Part shown: positions 13,346 through 26,906 of the stretch, piece by piece
How the letters are laid out: the number at the start of each line of letters is the position of its first letter
How positions within the stretch are numbered: position 1 is the stretch's first letter
Assembly (NCBI GenBank): GCA_964007475.1
Contig: CAXFZM010000350.1
Coordinates: forward strand, 310,001 to 374,000
Reading direction: 5' to 3'
Length of the DNA: 64,000 nucleotides
Origin: Hybos culiciformis
Lineage: Eukaryota > Arthropoda > Insecta > Diptera > Hybotidae
The notes under the pieces: generated by a model
Seen by the model: only the letters and a program-made list of their open reading frames with translations
What the model was told of the DNA's origin: nothing
The model's database searches: none
Made by a program: the position numbers and the translations under genes

Positions 13346-16300
13346 CAATTTTTATGTAAATCGGTTTTCTAGATCCGGAGAAATAAACGATAAGGTGAGC
13401 AAACCCCCTAACTTTAACACATAAAATGTTGACTTTGGGCTGGTTTTTTGTTCATTACTCCGGCTCCAGACTTCGGCGGACCTCCGTTTTTGGCTTAAAT
13501 TAAAGGTCTAGAAATTACGCTTCTTTCTGTGCAATTTTTATGAAAATCGGTTTTCTAGATCCGGAGAAATAAACGATAAGGTGAGCAAACCCCCTAACTT
13601 TAACACATAAAATATTGACTTTGGGCTGGTTTTTTGTTCATTACTCCGGCTCCAGACTTCGGAAAACCTCCGTTTTTGGCTTAAATTAAAGGTCTAGAAA
13701 TTACGCTTCTTTCTGTGCAATTTTTATGAAAATCGGTTTTCTAGATCCGGAGAAATAAACGATAAGGTGAGCAAACCCCCTAACTTTAACACATAAAATG
13801 TTGACTTTGGGCTGGTTTTTTGTTCATTTCTCCGGCTCCAGACCTCGGAGAACTTCCGTTTTTGGCTTAAATTAAAGGTCTAGAAATTACGCTTCTTTCT
13901 GTGCAATTTTTATGAAAATCGGTTTTCTAGATCCGGAGAAATAAACGATAAGGTGAGCAAACCCCCTAACTTTAACACATAAAATGTTGACTTTGGGCTG
14001 GTTTTTTGTTCATTACTCCGGCTCCAGACCTCGGACAACCTCCGTTTTTGGCTTAAATTAAAGGTCTAGGAATTACGCTTCTTTCTGTGCAATTTTTATG
14101 AAAATCGGTTCTCTAGATCCGGAGAAGTAAACGATAAGGTGAGCAAACCCCCTAGCTTTAACACATAAAATGTTGACTTTGGGCTGGTTTTTTGTTCATT
14201 ACTCCGGCTCCAGACTTCGGCGGACCTCCGTTTTTGGCTTAAATTAAAGGTCTAGAAATTACGCTTCTTTCTGTGCAATTTTTATGAAAATCGGTTTTCT
14301 AGATCCGGAGAAATAAACGATAAGGTGAGCAAACCCCCTAACTTTAACACATAAAATGTTGACTTTGGGCTGGTTTTTTGTTCATTACTCCGGCTCCAGA
14401 CCTCGGAGAACCTCCGTTTTTGGCTTAAATTAAAGGTCTAGAAATTACGCTTCTTTCTGTGCAATATTTATGAAAATCGGTTTTCTAGATCCGGAGAAAT
14501 AAACGATAAGGTGAGCAAACCCCCTAACTTTAACACATAAAATGTTGACTTTGGGCTGGTTTTTTGTTCATTACTCGGGCTCCAGACCTCGGAGAACCTC
14601 CGTTTTTGGCTTAAATTAAAGGTCTAGAAATTACGCTTCTTTCTGTGCAATTTTTATGAAAATCGGTTTTCTAGATCCGGAGAAATAAACGATAAGGTGA
14701 GCAAACCCCCTAACTTTAACACATAAAATGTTGACTTTGGGCTGGTTTTTTGTTCATTACTCCGGCTCCAGACCTCGGACAACCTCCGTTTTTGGCTTAA
14801 ATTAAAGGTCTAGAAATTACGCTTCTTTCTGTGCAATATTTATGAAAATCGGTTTTCTAGATCCGGAGAAATAAACGATAAGGTGAGCAAACCCCCTAAC
14901 TTTAACACATAAAATGTTGACTTTGGGCTGGTTTTTTGTTCATTACTCGGGCTCCAGACCTCGGAGAACCTCCGTTTTTGGCTTAAATTAAAGGTCTAGA
15001 AATTACGCTTCTTTCTGTGCAATTTTTATGTAAATCGGTTTTCTAGATCCGGAGAAATAAACGATAAGGTGAGCAAACCCCCTAACTTTAACACATAAAA
15101 TGTTGACTTTGGGCTGGTTTTTTGTTCATTACTCCGGCTCCAGACTTCGGCGGACCTCCGTTTTTGGCTTAAATTAAAGGTCTAGAAATTACGCTTCTTT
15201 CTGTGCAATTTTTATGAAAATCGGTTTTCTAGATCCGGAGAAATAAACGATAAGGTGAGCAAACCCCCTAACTTTAACACATAAAATATTGACTTTGGGC
15301 TGGTTTTTTGTTCATTACTCCGGCTCCAGACTTCGGAAAACCTCCGTTTTTGGCTTAAATTAAAGGTCTAGAAATTACGCTTCTTTCTGTGCAATTTTTA
15401 TGAAAATCGGTTTTCTAGATCCGGAGAAATAAACGATAAGGTGAGCAAACCCCCTAACTTTAACACATAAAATGTTGACTTTGGGCTGGTTTTTTGTTCA
15501 TTTCTCCGGCTCCAGACCTCGGAGAACTTCCGTTTTTGGCTTAAATTAAAGGTCTAGAAATTACACTTCTTTCTGTGCAATTTTTATGAAAATCGGTTTT
15601 CTAGATCCGGAGAAATAAACGATAAGGTGAGCAAACCCCCTAACTTTAACACATAAAATGTTGACTTTGGGCTGGTTTTTTGTTCATTACTCCGGCTCCA
15701 GACCTCGGACAACCTCCGTTTTTGGCTTAAATTAAAGGTCTAGGAATTACGCTTCTTTCTGTGCAATTTTTATGAAAATCGGTTCTCTAGATCCGGAGAA
15801 GTAAACGATAAGGTGAGCAAACCCCCTAGCTTTAACACATAAAATGTTGACTTTGGGCTGGTTTTTTGTTCATTACTCCGGCTCCAGACTTCGGCGGACC
15901 TCCGTTTTTGGCTTAAATTAAAGGTCTAGAAATTACGCTTCTTTCTGTGCAATTTTTATGAAAATCGGTTTTCTAGATCCGGAGAAATAAACGATAAGGT
16001 GAGCAAACCCCCTAACTTTAACACATAAAATGTTGACTTTGGGCTGGTTTTTTGTTCATTACTCCGGCTCCAGACCTCGGAGAACCTCCGTTTTTGGCTT
16101 AAATTAAAGGTCTAGAAATTACGCTTCTTTCTGTGCAATATTTATAAAAATCGGTTTTCTAGATCCGGAGAAATAAACGATAAGGTGAGCAAACCCCCTA
16201 ACTTTAACACATAAAATGTTGACTTTGGGCTGGTTTTTTGTTCATTACTCGGGCTCCAGACCTCGGAGAACCTCCGTTTTTGGCTTAAATTAAAGGTCTA

Positions 16301-16500
16301 GAAATTACGCTTCTTTCTGTGCAATTTTTATGAAAATCGGTTTTCTAGATCCGGAGAAATAAACGATAAGGTGAGCAAACCCCCTAACTTTAACACATAA
16401 AATGTTGACTTTGGGCTGGTTTTTTGTTCATTACTCCGGCTCCAGACCTCGGACAACCTCCGTTTTTGGCTTAAATTAAAGGTCTAGAAATTACGCTTCT
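13346..16500. repeat. 1,674-bp (9-monomer) higher-order repeat, almost two copies
   Basis: Diagnostic variants repeat at exactly 1,674 bp: AAAATATTGAC at 13611 and 15285, GGTTCTCTAG with GAGAAGTAAACG at 14107 and 15781, and GCAATATTTAT at 14461 and 16135. The second copy is incomplete, since its last monomer has GCAATTTTTATG where the first has GCAATATTTATG. Confidence 0.9.
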
Positions 16501-18299
16501 TTCTGTGCAATTTTTATGAAAATCGGTTTTCTAGAACCGGAGAAATAAACGATAAGGTGAGCAAACCCACTAACTTTAACACATAAAATGTTGACTTTGG
16601 GCTGGTTTTTTGTTCATTACTCCGGTTCCAGACCTCGGAGAACCTCCGTTTTTGGCTTAAATTAAAGGTCTAGAAATTACGCTTCTTTCTGTGTAATTTT
16701 TATGAAAATCGGTTTTCTAGATCCGGAGAAATAAACGATAAGGTGAGCAAACCCCCTAACTTTAACACATAAAATGTTGACTTTGGGCTGGTTTTTTGTT
16801 CATTACTCCGGCTCCAGACCTCGGAGAACCTCCGTTTTTGGCTTAAATTAAAGCTCTAGAAATTACGCTTCTTTCTGTGCAATTTTTATGAAAATCGGTT
16901 TTCTAGATCCGGAGAAATAAACGATAAGGTGAGCAAACACCCTAACTTTAACACATAAAATGTTGACTTTGGGCTGGTTTTTTGTTCAGACCTCGGAGAA
17001 CCTCCGTTTTTGGCTTAAATTAAAGGTCTAGAAATTACGCTTCTTTCTGTGCAATTTTTATGAAAATCGGTTTTCTAGATCCGGAGAAATAAACGATAAG
17101 GTGAGCAAACCCCCTAACTTTAACACATAAAATGTTGACTTTGGGCTGGTTTTTTGTTCATTACTCCGGCTCCAGACCTCGGACAACCTCCGTTTTTGGC
17201 TTAAATTAAAGGTCTAGAAATTACGCTTCTTTCTGTGCAATTTTTATGTAAATCGGTTTTCTAGATCCGGAGAAATAAACGATAAGGTGAGCAAACCCCC
17301 TAACTTTAACACATAAAATGTTGACTTTGGGCTGGTTTTTTGTTCATTACTCGGGCTCCAGACCTCGGAGAACCTTCGTTTTTGGCTTAAATTAAAGGTC
17401 TAGAAATTACGCTTCTTTCTGTGCAATTTTTACGAAAATAGGTTTTCTAGATCCGGAGAAATAAACGATAAGGTGAGCAAACCCCCTAACTTTAACACAT
17501 AAAATGTTGACTTTGGCTGGTTTTTTGTTCATTACTCCGGCTCCAGACTTCGGCGGACCTCCGTTTTTGGCTTAAATTAAAGGTCTAGAAATTACGCTTC
17601 TTTCTGTGCAATTTTTATGAAAATCGGTTTTCTAGATCCGGAGAAATAAACGATAAGGTGAGCAAACCCCCTAACTGTAACACATAAAATGTTGACTTTG
17701 GGCTGGTTTTTTGTTCATTACTCCGGCTCTAGACCTCGGAGAACCTCCGTTTTTGGCTTAAATTAAAGGTCTAGAAATTACGCTTCTTTCTGTGCAATTT
17801 TTATGAAAATCGGTTTTCTAGATCCGGAGAAATAAACGATAAGGTGAGCAAACCCCCTAACTTTAACACATAAAATGTTGACTTTGGGCTGGTTTTTTGT
17901 TCATTACTCCGGCTCCAGACCTCGGAGAACCTCCTTTTTTGGCTTAAATTGAAGGTCTAGAAATTACGCTTCTTTCTGTGTAATTTTTATGTAAATCGGT
18001 TTTCTAGATCCGGAGAAATAAACGATAAGGTGAGCAAACCCCCTAACTTTAACACATAAAATGTTGACTTTGGGCTGGTTTTTTGTTCATTACTCCGGCT
18101 CCAGACCTCGGAGAACCTCCGTTTTTGGCTTAAATTAAAGGTCTAGAAATTACGCTTCTTTCTGTGTAATTTTTATGTAAATCGGTTTTCTAGATCCGGA
18201 GAAATAAACGATAAGGTGAGCAAACCCCCTAACTTTAACACATAAAATGTTGACTTTGGGCTGGTTTTTTGTTCATTACTCCGGCTCCAGACTTCGGCG

Positions 18300-20390
18300 G
18301 ACCTCCGTTTTTGGCTTAAATTAAAGGTCTAGAAATTACGCTTCTTTCTGTGCAATTTTTATGTAAATCGGTTTTCTAGATCCGGAGAAATAAACGATAA
18401 GGTGAGCAAACCCCCTAACTTTAACACATAAAATGTTGACTTTGGGCTGGTTTTTTGTTCATTACTCCGGCTCCAGACTTCGGCGGACCTCCGTTTTTGG
18501 CTTAAATTAAAGGTCTAGAAATTACGCTTCTTTCTGTGCAATTTTTATGAAAATCGGTTTTCTAGATCCGGAGAAATAAACGATAAGGTGAGCAAACCCC
18601 CTAACTTTAACACATAAAATGTTGACTTTGGGCTGGTTTTTTGTTCATTACTCCGGCTCCAGACTTCGGCGGACCTCCGTTTTTGGCTTAAATTAAAGGT
18701 CTAGAAATTACGCTTCTTTCTGTGCAATTTTTATGAAAATCGGTTTTCTAGATCCGGAGAAATAAACGATAAGGTGAGCAAACCCCCTAACTTTAACACA
18801 TAAAATGTTGACTTTGGGCTGGTTTTTTGTTCATTACTCCGGCTCCAGACCTTGGAGAACCTCCGTTTTTGGCTTAAATTAAAGGTCTAGAAATTACGCT
18901 TCTTTCTGTGCAATTTTTATGAAAATCGGTTTTCTAGATCCGGAGAAATAAACGATAAGGTGAGCAAACCCCCTAACTTTAACACATAAAATGTTGACTT
19001 TGGGCTGGTTTTCTGTTCATTACTCCGGCTCCAGACATCGGAGAACCTCCGTTTTTGGCTTAAATTAAAGCTCTAGAAATTACGCTTCTTTCTGTGCAAT
19101 TTTTATGTAAATCGGTTTTCTAGATCCGGATAAGTAAACGATAAGGTGAGCAAACCCCCTAGCTTTAACACATAAAATGTTGACTTTGGGCTGGTTTTTT
19201 ATTCATTACTCCGGCTCCAGACTTCGGCGGACCTCCGTTTTTGGCTTAAATTAAAGGTCTAGAAATTACGCTTCTTTCTGTGCAATTTTTATGTAAATCG
19301 GTTTTCTAGATCCGGAGAAATAAACGATAAGGTGAGCAAACCCCCTAACTTTAACACATAAAATGTTGACTTTGGGCTGGTTTTTTGTTCATTACTCCGG
19401 CTCCAGACTTCGGCGGACCTCCGTTTTTGGCTTAAATTAAAGGTCTAGAAATTACGCTTCTTTCTGTGCAATTTTTATGAAAATCGGTTTTCTAGATCCG
19501 GAGAAATAAACGATAAGGTGAGCAAACCCCCTAACTTTAACACATAAAATGTTGACTTTGGGCTGGTTTTTTGTTCATTACTCCGGTTCCAGACATCGGA
19601 GAACCTCCGTTTTTGGCTTAAATTAAAGCTCTAGAAATTACGCTTCTTTCTGTGCAATTTTTATGTAAATCGGTTTTCTAGATCCGGAGAAGTAAACGAT
19701 AAGGTGAGCAAACCCCCTAACTTTAACACATAAAATGTTGACTTTGGGCTGGTTTTTTGTTCATTACTCCGCCTCCAGACCTCGGAGAACTTCCGTTTTT
19801 GGCTTAAATTAAAGGTCTAGAAATTACGCTTCTTTCTGTGCAATTTTTATGAAAATCGGTTTTCTAGATCCGGAGAAATAAACGATAAGGTGAGCAAACC
19901 CCCTAACTTTAACACATAAAATGTTGACTTTGGGCTGGTTTTTTGTTCATTATTCCGGCTCCAGACCTCGGACAACCTCCGTTTTTGGCTTAAATTAAAG
20001 GTCTAGGAATTACGCTTCTTTCTGTGCAATTTTTATGAAAATCGGTTTTCTAGATCCGGAGAAATAAACGATAAGGTGAGCAAATCCCCTAATTTTAACC
20101 CATAAAATGTTGACTTTGGGCTGGTTTTTTGTTCATTACTCCGGCTCCAGACCTCGGAGAACCTCCGTTTTTGGCTTAAATTAAAGGTCTAGAAATTACG
20201 CTTCTTTCTGTGCAATTTTTATGTAAATCGGTTTTCTAGATCCGGAGAAATAAACGATAAGGTGAGCAAACCTCCTAACTTTAACACATAAAATGTTGAC
20301 TTTGGGCTGGTTTTTTGTTCATTACTCCGGCTCCAGACCTCGGAGAACCTCCGTTTTTGGCTTAAATTAAAGGTCTAGAAATTACGCTTC
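18300..20390. repeat. Segment duplicated 5,952 bp downstream (copy 1)
   Basis: About 11 monomers matching 24252-26342. Markers ACCTTGGAGA (18849/24801), CCAGACATCGG (19031/24983) and GGTTTTTTATTC (19201/25153) are all exactly 5,952 bp (32 monomers) apart. Private changes such as TTTTCTGTTC near 19012 and GGATAAGTAA near 19128 distinguish the copies. Confidence 0.9.
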
Positions 20391-23300
20391 TTTCTGTGCA
20401 ATTTTTATGAAAATCGGTTTTCTAGATCCGGAGAAATAAACGATAAGGTGAGCAAATCCCCTAATTTTAACCCATAAAATGTTGACTTTGGGCTGGTTTT
20501 TTGTTCATTACTCCGGCTCCAGACCTCGGACAACCTCCGTTTTTGGCTTAAATTAAAGGTCTAGGAATTACGCTTCTTTCTGTGCAATTTTTATGAAAAT
20601 CGGTTTTCTAGATCCGGAGAAATAAACGATAAGGTGAGCAAATCCCCTAATTTTAACCCATAAAATGTTGACTTTGGGCTGGTTTTTTGTTCATTACTCC
20701 GGCTCCAGACCTCGGAGAACCTCCGTTTTTGGCTTAAATTAAAGGTCTAGAAATTACGCTTCTTTCTGTGCAATTTTTATGTAAATCGGTTTTCTAGATC
20801 CGGAGAAATAAACGATAAGGTGAGCAAACCTCCTAACTTTAACACATAAAATGTTGACTTTGGGCTGGTTTTTTGTTCATTACTCCGGCTCCAGACCTCG
20901 GAGAACCTCCGTTTTTGGCTTAAATTAAAGGTCTAGAAATTACGCTTCTTTCTGTGCAATTTTTATGTAAATCGGTTTTCTAGATCCGGAGAAATAAACG
21001 ATAAGGTGAGCAAACCCCCTAACTTTAACACATAAAATGTTGACTTTGGGCTGGTTTTTTGTTCATTACTCCGGCTCCAGACTTCGGCGGACCTCCGTTT
21101 TTGGCTTAAATTAAAGGTCTAGAAATTACGCTTCTTTCTGTGCAATTTTTATGAAAATCGGTTTTCTAGATCCGGAGAAGTAAACGATAAGGTGAGCAAA
21201 CCCCCTAGCTTTAACACATAAAATGTTGACTTTGGGCTGGTTTTTTATTCATTACTCCGGCTCCAGACTTCGGCGGACCTCCGTTTTTGGCTTAAATTAA
21301 AGGTCTAGAAATTACGCTTCTTTCTGTGCAATTTTTATGAAAATCGGTTTTCTAGATCCGGAGAAATAAACGATAAGGTGAGCAAACCCCCTAACTTTAA
21401 CACATAAAATGTTGACTTTGGGCTGGTTTTTTGTTCATTACTCCGGCTCCAGACTTCGGCGGACCTCCGTTTTTGGCTTAAATTAAAGGTCTAGAAATTA
21501 CGCTTCTTTCTGTGCAATTTTTATGTAAATCGGTTTTCTAGATCCGGAGAAATAAACGATAAGGTGAGCAAACCCCCTAACTTTAACACATAAAATGTTG
21601 ACTTTGGGCTGGTTTTTTGTTCATTACTCCGGCTCCAGACTTCGGCGGACCTCCGTTTTTGGCTTAAATTAAAGGTCTAGAAATTACGCTTCTTTCTGTG
21701 CAATTTTTATGAAAATCGGTTTTCTAGATCCGGAGAAATAAACGATAAGGTGAGCAAATCCCCTAATTTTAACCCATAAAATGTTGACTTTGGGCTGGTT
21801 TTTTGTTCATTACTCCGGCTCCAGACCTCGGACAACCTCCGTTTTTGGCTTAAATTAAAGGTCTAGGAATTACGCTTCTTTCTGTGCAATTTTTATGAAA
21901 ATCGGTTTTCTAGATCCGGAGAAATAAACGATAAGGTGAGCAAACCCCCTAACTTTAACACATAAAATGTTGACTTTGGGCTGGTTTTTTGTTCATTACT
22001 CCGGCTCCAGACCTCGGAGAACCTCCGTTTTTGGCTTAAATTAAAGGTCTAGAAATTACGCTTCTTTCTGTGCAATTTTTATGTAAATCGGTTTTCTAGA
22101 TCCGGAGAAATAAACGATAAGGTGAGCAAACCTCCTAACTTTAACACATAAAATGTTGACTTTGGGCTGGTTTTTTGTTCATTACTCCGGCTCCAGACTT
22201 CGGCGGACCTCCGTTTTTGGCTTAAATTAAAGGTCTAGAAATTACGCTTCTTTCTGTGCAATTTTTATGAAAATCGGTTTTCTAGATCCGGAGAAATAAA
22301 CGATAAGGTGAGCAAATCCCCTAATTTTAACCCATAAAATGTTGACTTTGGGCTGGTTTTTTGTTCATTACTCCGGCTCCAGACCTCGGACAACCTCCGT
22401 TTTTGGCTTAAATTAAAGGTCTAGGAATTACGCTTCTTTCTGTGCAATTTTTATGTAAATCGGTTTTCTAGATCCGGAGAAATAAACGATAAGGTGAGCA
22501 AACCCCCTAACTTTAACACATAAAATGTTGACTTTGGGCTGGTTTTTTGTTCATTACTCCGGCTCCAGACTTCGGCGGACCTCCGTTTTTGGCTTAAATT
22601 AAAGGTCTAGAAATTACGCTTCTTTCTGTGCAATTTTTATGAAAATCGGTTTTCTAGATCCGGAGAAATAAACGATAAGGTGAGCAAATCCCCTAATTTT
22701 AACCCATAAAATGTTGACTTTGGGCTGGTTTTTTGTTCATTACTCCGGCTCCAGACCTCGGAGAACCTCCGTTTTTGGCTTAAATTAAAGGTCTAGAAAT
22801 TACGCTTCTTTCTGTGCAATTTTTATGTAAATCGGTTTTCTAGATCCGGAGAAATAAACGATAAGGTGAGCAAACCTCCTAACTTTAACACATAAAATGT
22901 TGACTTTGGGCTGGTTTTTTGTTCATTACTCCGGCTCCAGACCTCGGAGAACCTCCGTTTTTGGCTTAAATTAAAGGTCTAGAAATTACGCTTCTTTCTG
23001 TGCAATTTTTATGAAAATCGGTTTTCTAGATCCGGAGAAATAAACGATAAGGTGAGCAAATCCCCTAATTTTAACCCATAAAATGTTGACTTTGGGCTGG
23101 TTTTTTGTTCATTACTCCGGCTCCAGACCTCGGACAACCTCCGTTTTTGGCTTAAATTAAAGGTCTAGGAATTACGCTTCTTTCTGTGCAATTTTTATGA
23201 AAATCGGTTTTCTAGATCCGGAGAAATAAACGATAAGGTGAGCAAATCCCCTAATTTTAACCCATAAAATGTTGACTTTGGGCTGGTTTTTTGTTCATTA
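20030..23300. repeat. Sub-array rich in GCAAATCCCCTAATTTTAACCC monomers
   Basis: Monomers with AAATCCCC and TTTTAACCCAT alternate with CTAGGAATT/CGGACAACC and AAACCTCC types in a repeating order, for instance near 20085, 20455, 20640, 21755, 22315, 22690, 23060 and 23245. The same class reappears next to the LINE at about 45.1 kb and at 49.8-56.5 kb. Confidence 0.85.
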
Positions 23301-24251
23301 CTCCGGCTCCAGACCTCGGAGAACCTCCGTTTTTGGCTTAAATTAAAGGTCTAGAAATTACGCTTCTTTCTGTGCAATTTTTATGTAAATCGGTTTTCTA
23401 GATCCGGAGAAATAAACGATAAGGTGAGCAAACCTCCTAACTTTAACACATAAAATGTTGACTTTGGGCTGGTTTTTTGTTCATTACTCCGGCTCCAGAC
23501 CTCGGAGAACCTCCGTTTTTGGCTTAAATTAAAGGTCTAGAAATTACGCTTCTTTCTGTGCAATTTTTATGTAAATCGGTTTTCTAGATCCGGAGAAATA
23601 AACGATAAGGTGAGCAAACCCCCTAACTTTAACACATAAAATGTTGACTTTGGGCTGGTTTTTTGTTCATTACTCCGGCTCCAGACTTCGGCGGACCTCC
23701 GTTTTTGGCTTAAATTAAAGGTCTAGAAATTACGCTTCTTTCTGTGCAATTTTTATGAAAATCGGTTTTCTAGATCCGGAGAAGTAAACGATAAGGTGAG
23801 CAAACCCCCTAGCTTTAACACATAAAATGTTGACTTTGGGCTGGTTTTTTATTCATTACTCCGGCTCCAGACTTCGGCGGACCTCCGTTTTTGGCTTAAA
23901 TTAAAGGTCTAGAAATTACGCTTCTTTCTGTGCAATTTTTATGAAAATCGGTTTTCTAGATCCGGAGAAATAAACGATAAGGTGAGCAAACCCCCTAACT
24001 TTAACACATAAAATGTTGACTTTGGGCTGGTTTTTTGTTCATTACTCCGGCTCCAGACTTCGGCGGACCTCCGTTTTTGGCTTAAATTAAAGGTCTAGAA
24101 ATTACGCTTCTTTCTGTGCAATTTTTATGTAAATCGGTTTTCTAGATCCGGAGAAATAAACGATAAGGTGAGCAAACCCCCTAACTTTAACACATAAAAT
24201 GTTGACTTTGGGCTGGTTTTTTGTTCATTACTCCGGCTCCAGACTTCGGCG

Positions 24252-26342
24252 GACCTCCGTTTTTGGCTTAAATTAAAGGTCTAGAAATTACGCTTCTTTC
24301 TGTGCAATTTTTATGTAAATCGGTTTTCTAGATCCGGAGAAATAAACGATAAGGTGAGCAAACCCCCTAACTTTAACACATAAAATGTTGACTTTGGGCT
24401 GGTTTTTTGTTCATTACTCCGGCTCCAGACTTCGGCGGACCTCCGTTTTTGGCTTAAATTAAAGGTCTAGAAATTACGCTTCTTTCTGTGCAATTTTTAT
24501 GAAAATCGGTTTTCTAGATCCGGAGAAATAAACGATAAGGTGAGCAAACCCCCTAACTTTAACACATAAAATGTTGACTTTGGGCTGGTTTTTTGTTCAT
24601 TACTCCGGCTCCAGACTTCGGCGGACCTCCGTTTTTGGCTTAAATTAAAGGTCTAGAAATTACGCTTCTTTCTGTGCAATTTTTATGAAAATCGGTTTTC
24701 TAGATCCGGAGAAATAAACGATAAGGTGAGCAAACCCCCTAACTTTAACACATAAAATGTTGACTTTGGGCTGGTTTTTTGTTCATTACTCCGGCTCCAG
24801 ACCTTGGAGAACCTCCGTTTTTGGCTTAAATTAAAGGTCTAGAAATTACGCTTCTTTCTGTGCAATTTTTATGAAAATCGGTTTTCTAGATCCGGAGAAA
24901 TAAACGATAAGGTGAGCAAACCCCCTAACTTTAACACATAAAATGTTGACTTTGGGCTGGTTTTTTGTTCATTACTCCGGCTCCAGACATCGGAGAACCT
25001 CCGTTTTTGGCTTAAATTAAAGCTCTAGAAATTACGCTTCTTTCTGTGCAATTTTTATGTAAATCGGTTTTCTAGATCCGGAGAAGTAAACGATAAGGTG
25101 AGCAAACCCCCTAGCTTTAACACATAAAATGTTGACTTTGGGCTGGTTTTTTATTCATTACTCCGGCTCCAGACTTCGGCGGACCTCCGTTTTTGGCTTA
25201 AATTAAAGGTCTAGAAATTACGCTTCTTTCTGTGCAATTTTTATGTAAATCGGTTTTCTAGATCCGGAGAAATAAACGATAAGGTGAGCAAACCCCCTAA
25301 CTTTAACACATAAAATGTTGACTTTGGGCTGGTTTTTTGTTCATTACTCCGGCTCCAGACTTCGGCGGACCTCCGTTTTTGGCTTAAATTAAAGGTCTAG
25401 AAATTACGCTTCTTTCTGTGCAATTTTTATGAAAATCGGTTTTCTAGATCCGGAGAAATAAACGATAAGGTGAGCAAACCCCCTAACTTTAACACATAAA
25501 ATGTTGACTTTGGGCTGGTTTTTTGTTCATTACTCCGGCTCCAGACATCGGAGAACCTCCGTTTTTGGCTTAAATTAAAGCTCTAGAAATTACGCTTCTT
25601 TCTGTGCAATTTTTATGTAAATCGGTTTTCTAGATCCGGAGAAGTAAACGATAAGGTGAGCAAACCCCCTAACTTTAACACATAAAATGTTGACTTTGGG
25701 CTGGTTTTTTGTTCATTACTCCGCCTCCAGACCTCGGAGAACTTCCGTTTTTGGCTTAAATTAAAGGTCTAGAAATTACGCTTCTTTCTGTGCAATTTTT
25801 ATGAAAATCGGTTTTCTAGATCCGGAGAAATAAACGATAAGGTGAGCAAACCCCCTAACTTTAACACATAAAATGTTGACTTTGGGCTGGTTTTTTGTTC
25901 ATTACTCCGGCTCCAGACTTCGGCGGACCTCCGTTTTTGGCTTAAATTAAAGGTCTAGGAATTACGCTTCTTTCTGTGCAATTTTTATGAAAATCGGTTT
26001 TCTAGATCCGGAGAAATAAACGATAAGGTGAGCAAATCCCCTAATTTTAACCCATAAAATGTTGACTTTGGGCTGGTTTTTTGTTCATTACTCCGGCTCC
26101 AGACCTCGGAGAACCTCCGTTTTTGGCTTAAATTAAAGGTCTAGAAATTACGCTTCTTTCTGTGCAATTTTTATGTAAATCGGTTTTCTAGATCCGGAGA
26201 AATAAACGATAAGGTGAGCAAACCTCCTAACTTTAACACATAAAATGTTGACTTTGGGCTGGTTTTTTGTTCATTACTCCGGCTCCAGACCTCGGAGAAC
26301 CTCCGTTTTTGGCTTAAATTAAAGGTCTAGAAATTACGCTTC
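24252..26342. repeat. Segment duplicated from 5,952 bp upstream (copy 2)
   Basis: Partner of 18300-20390 with the same monomer order. It includes the AAGTAAACG/CCTAGC/TTATTCATT monomer at 25080-25160. That monomer class also recurs at 21.2 and 23.8 kb, spaced 2,604 bp (14 monomers), so duplications are nested. Confidence 0.88.
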
Positions 26343-26906
26343 TTTCTGTGCAATTTTTATGAAAATCGGTTTTCTAGATCCGGAGAAATAAACGATAAGG
26401 TGAGCAAACCCCCTAACTTTAACACATAAAATGTTGACTTTGGGCTGGTTTTTTGTTCATTACTCCGGCTCCAGACCTCGGAGAACCTCCGTTTTTGGCT
26501 TAAATTAAAGGTCTAGAAATTACGCTTCTTTCTGTGCAATTTTTATGAAAATCGGTTCTCTAGATCCGGAGAAGTAAACGATAAGGTGAGCAAACCCCCT
26601 AGCTTTAACACATAAAATGTTGACTTTGGGCTGGTTTTTTGTTCATTACTCCGGCTCCAGACTTCGGCGGACCTCCGTTTTTGGCTTAAATTAAAGGTCT
26701 AGAAATTACGCTTCTTTCTGTGCAATTTTTATGTAAATCGGTTTTCTAGATCCGGAGAAATAAACGATAAGGTGATCAAACCCCCTAACTTTAACACATA
26801 AAATGTTGACTTTGGGCTGGTTTTTTGTTCATTACTCCGGCTCTAGACCTCGGAGAACCTCCGTTTTTGGCTTAAATTAAAGGTCTAGAAATTACGCTTC
26901 TTTCTG

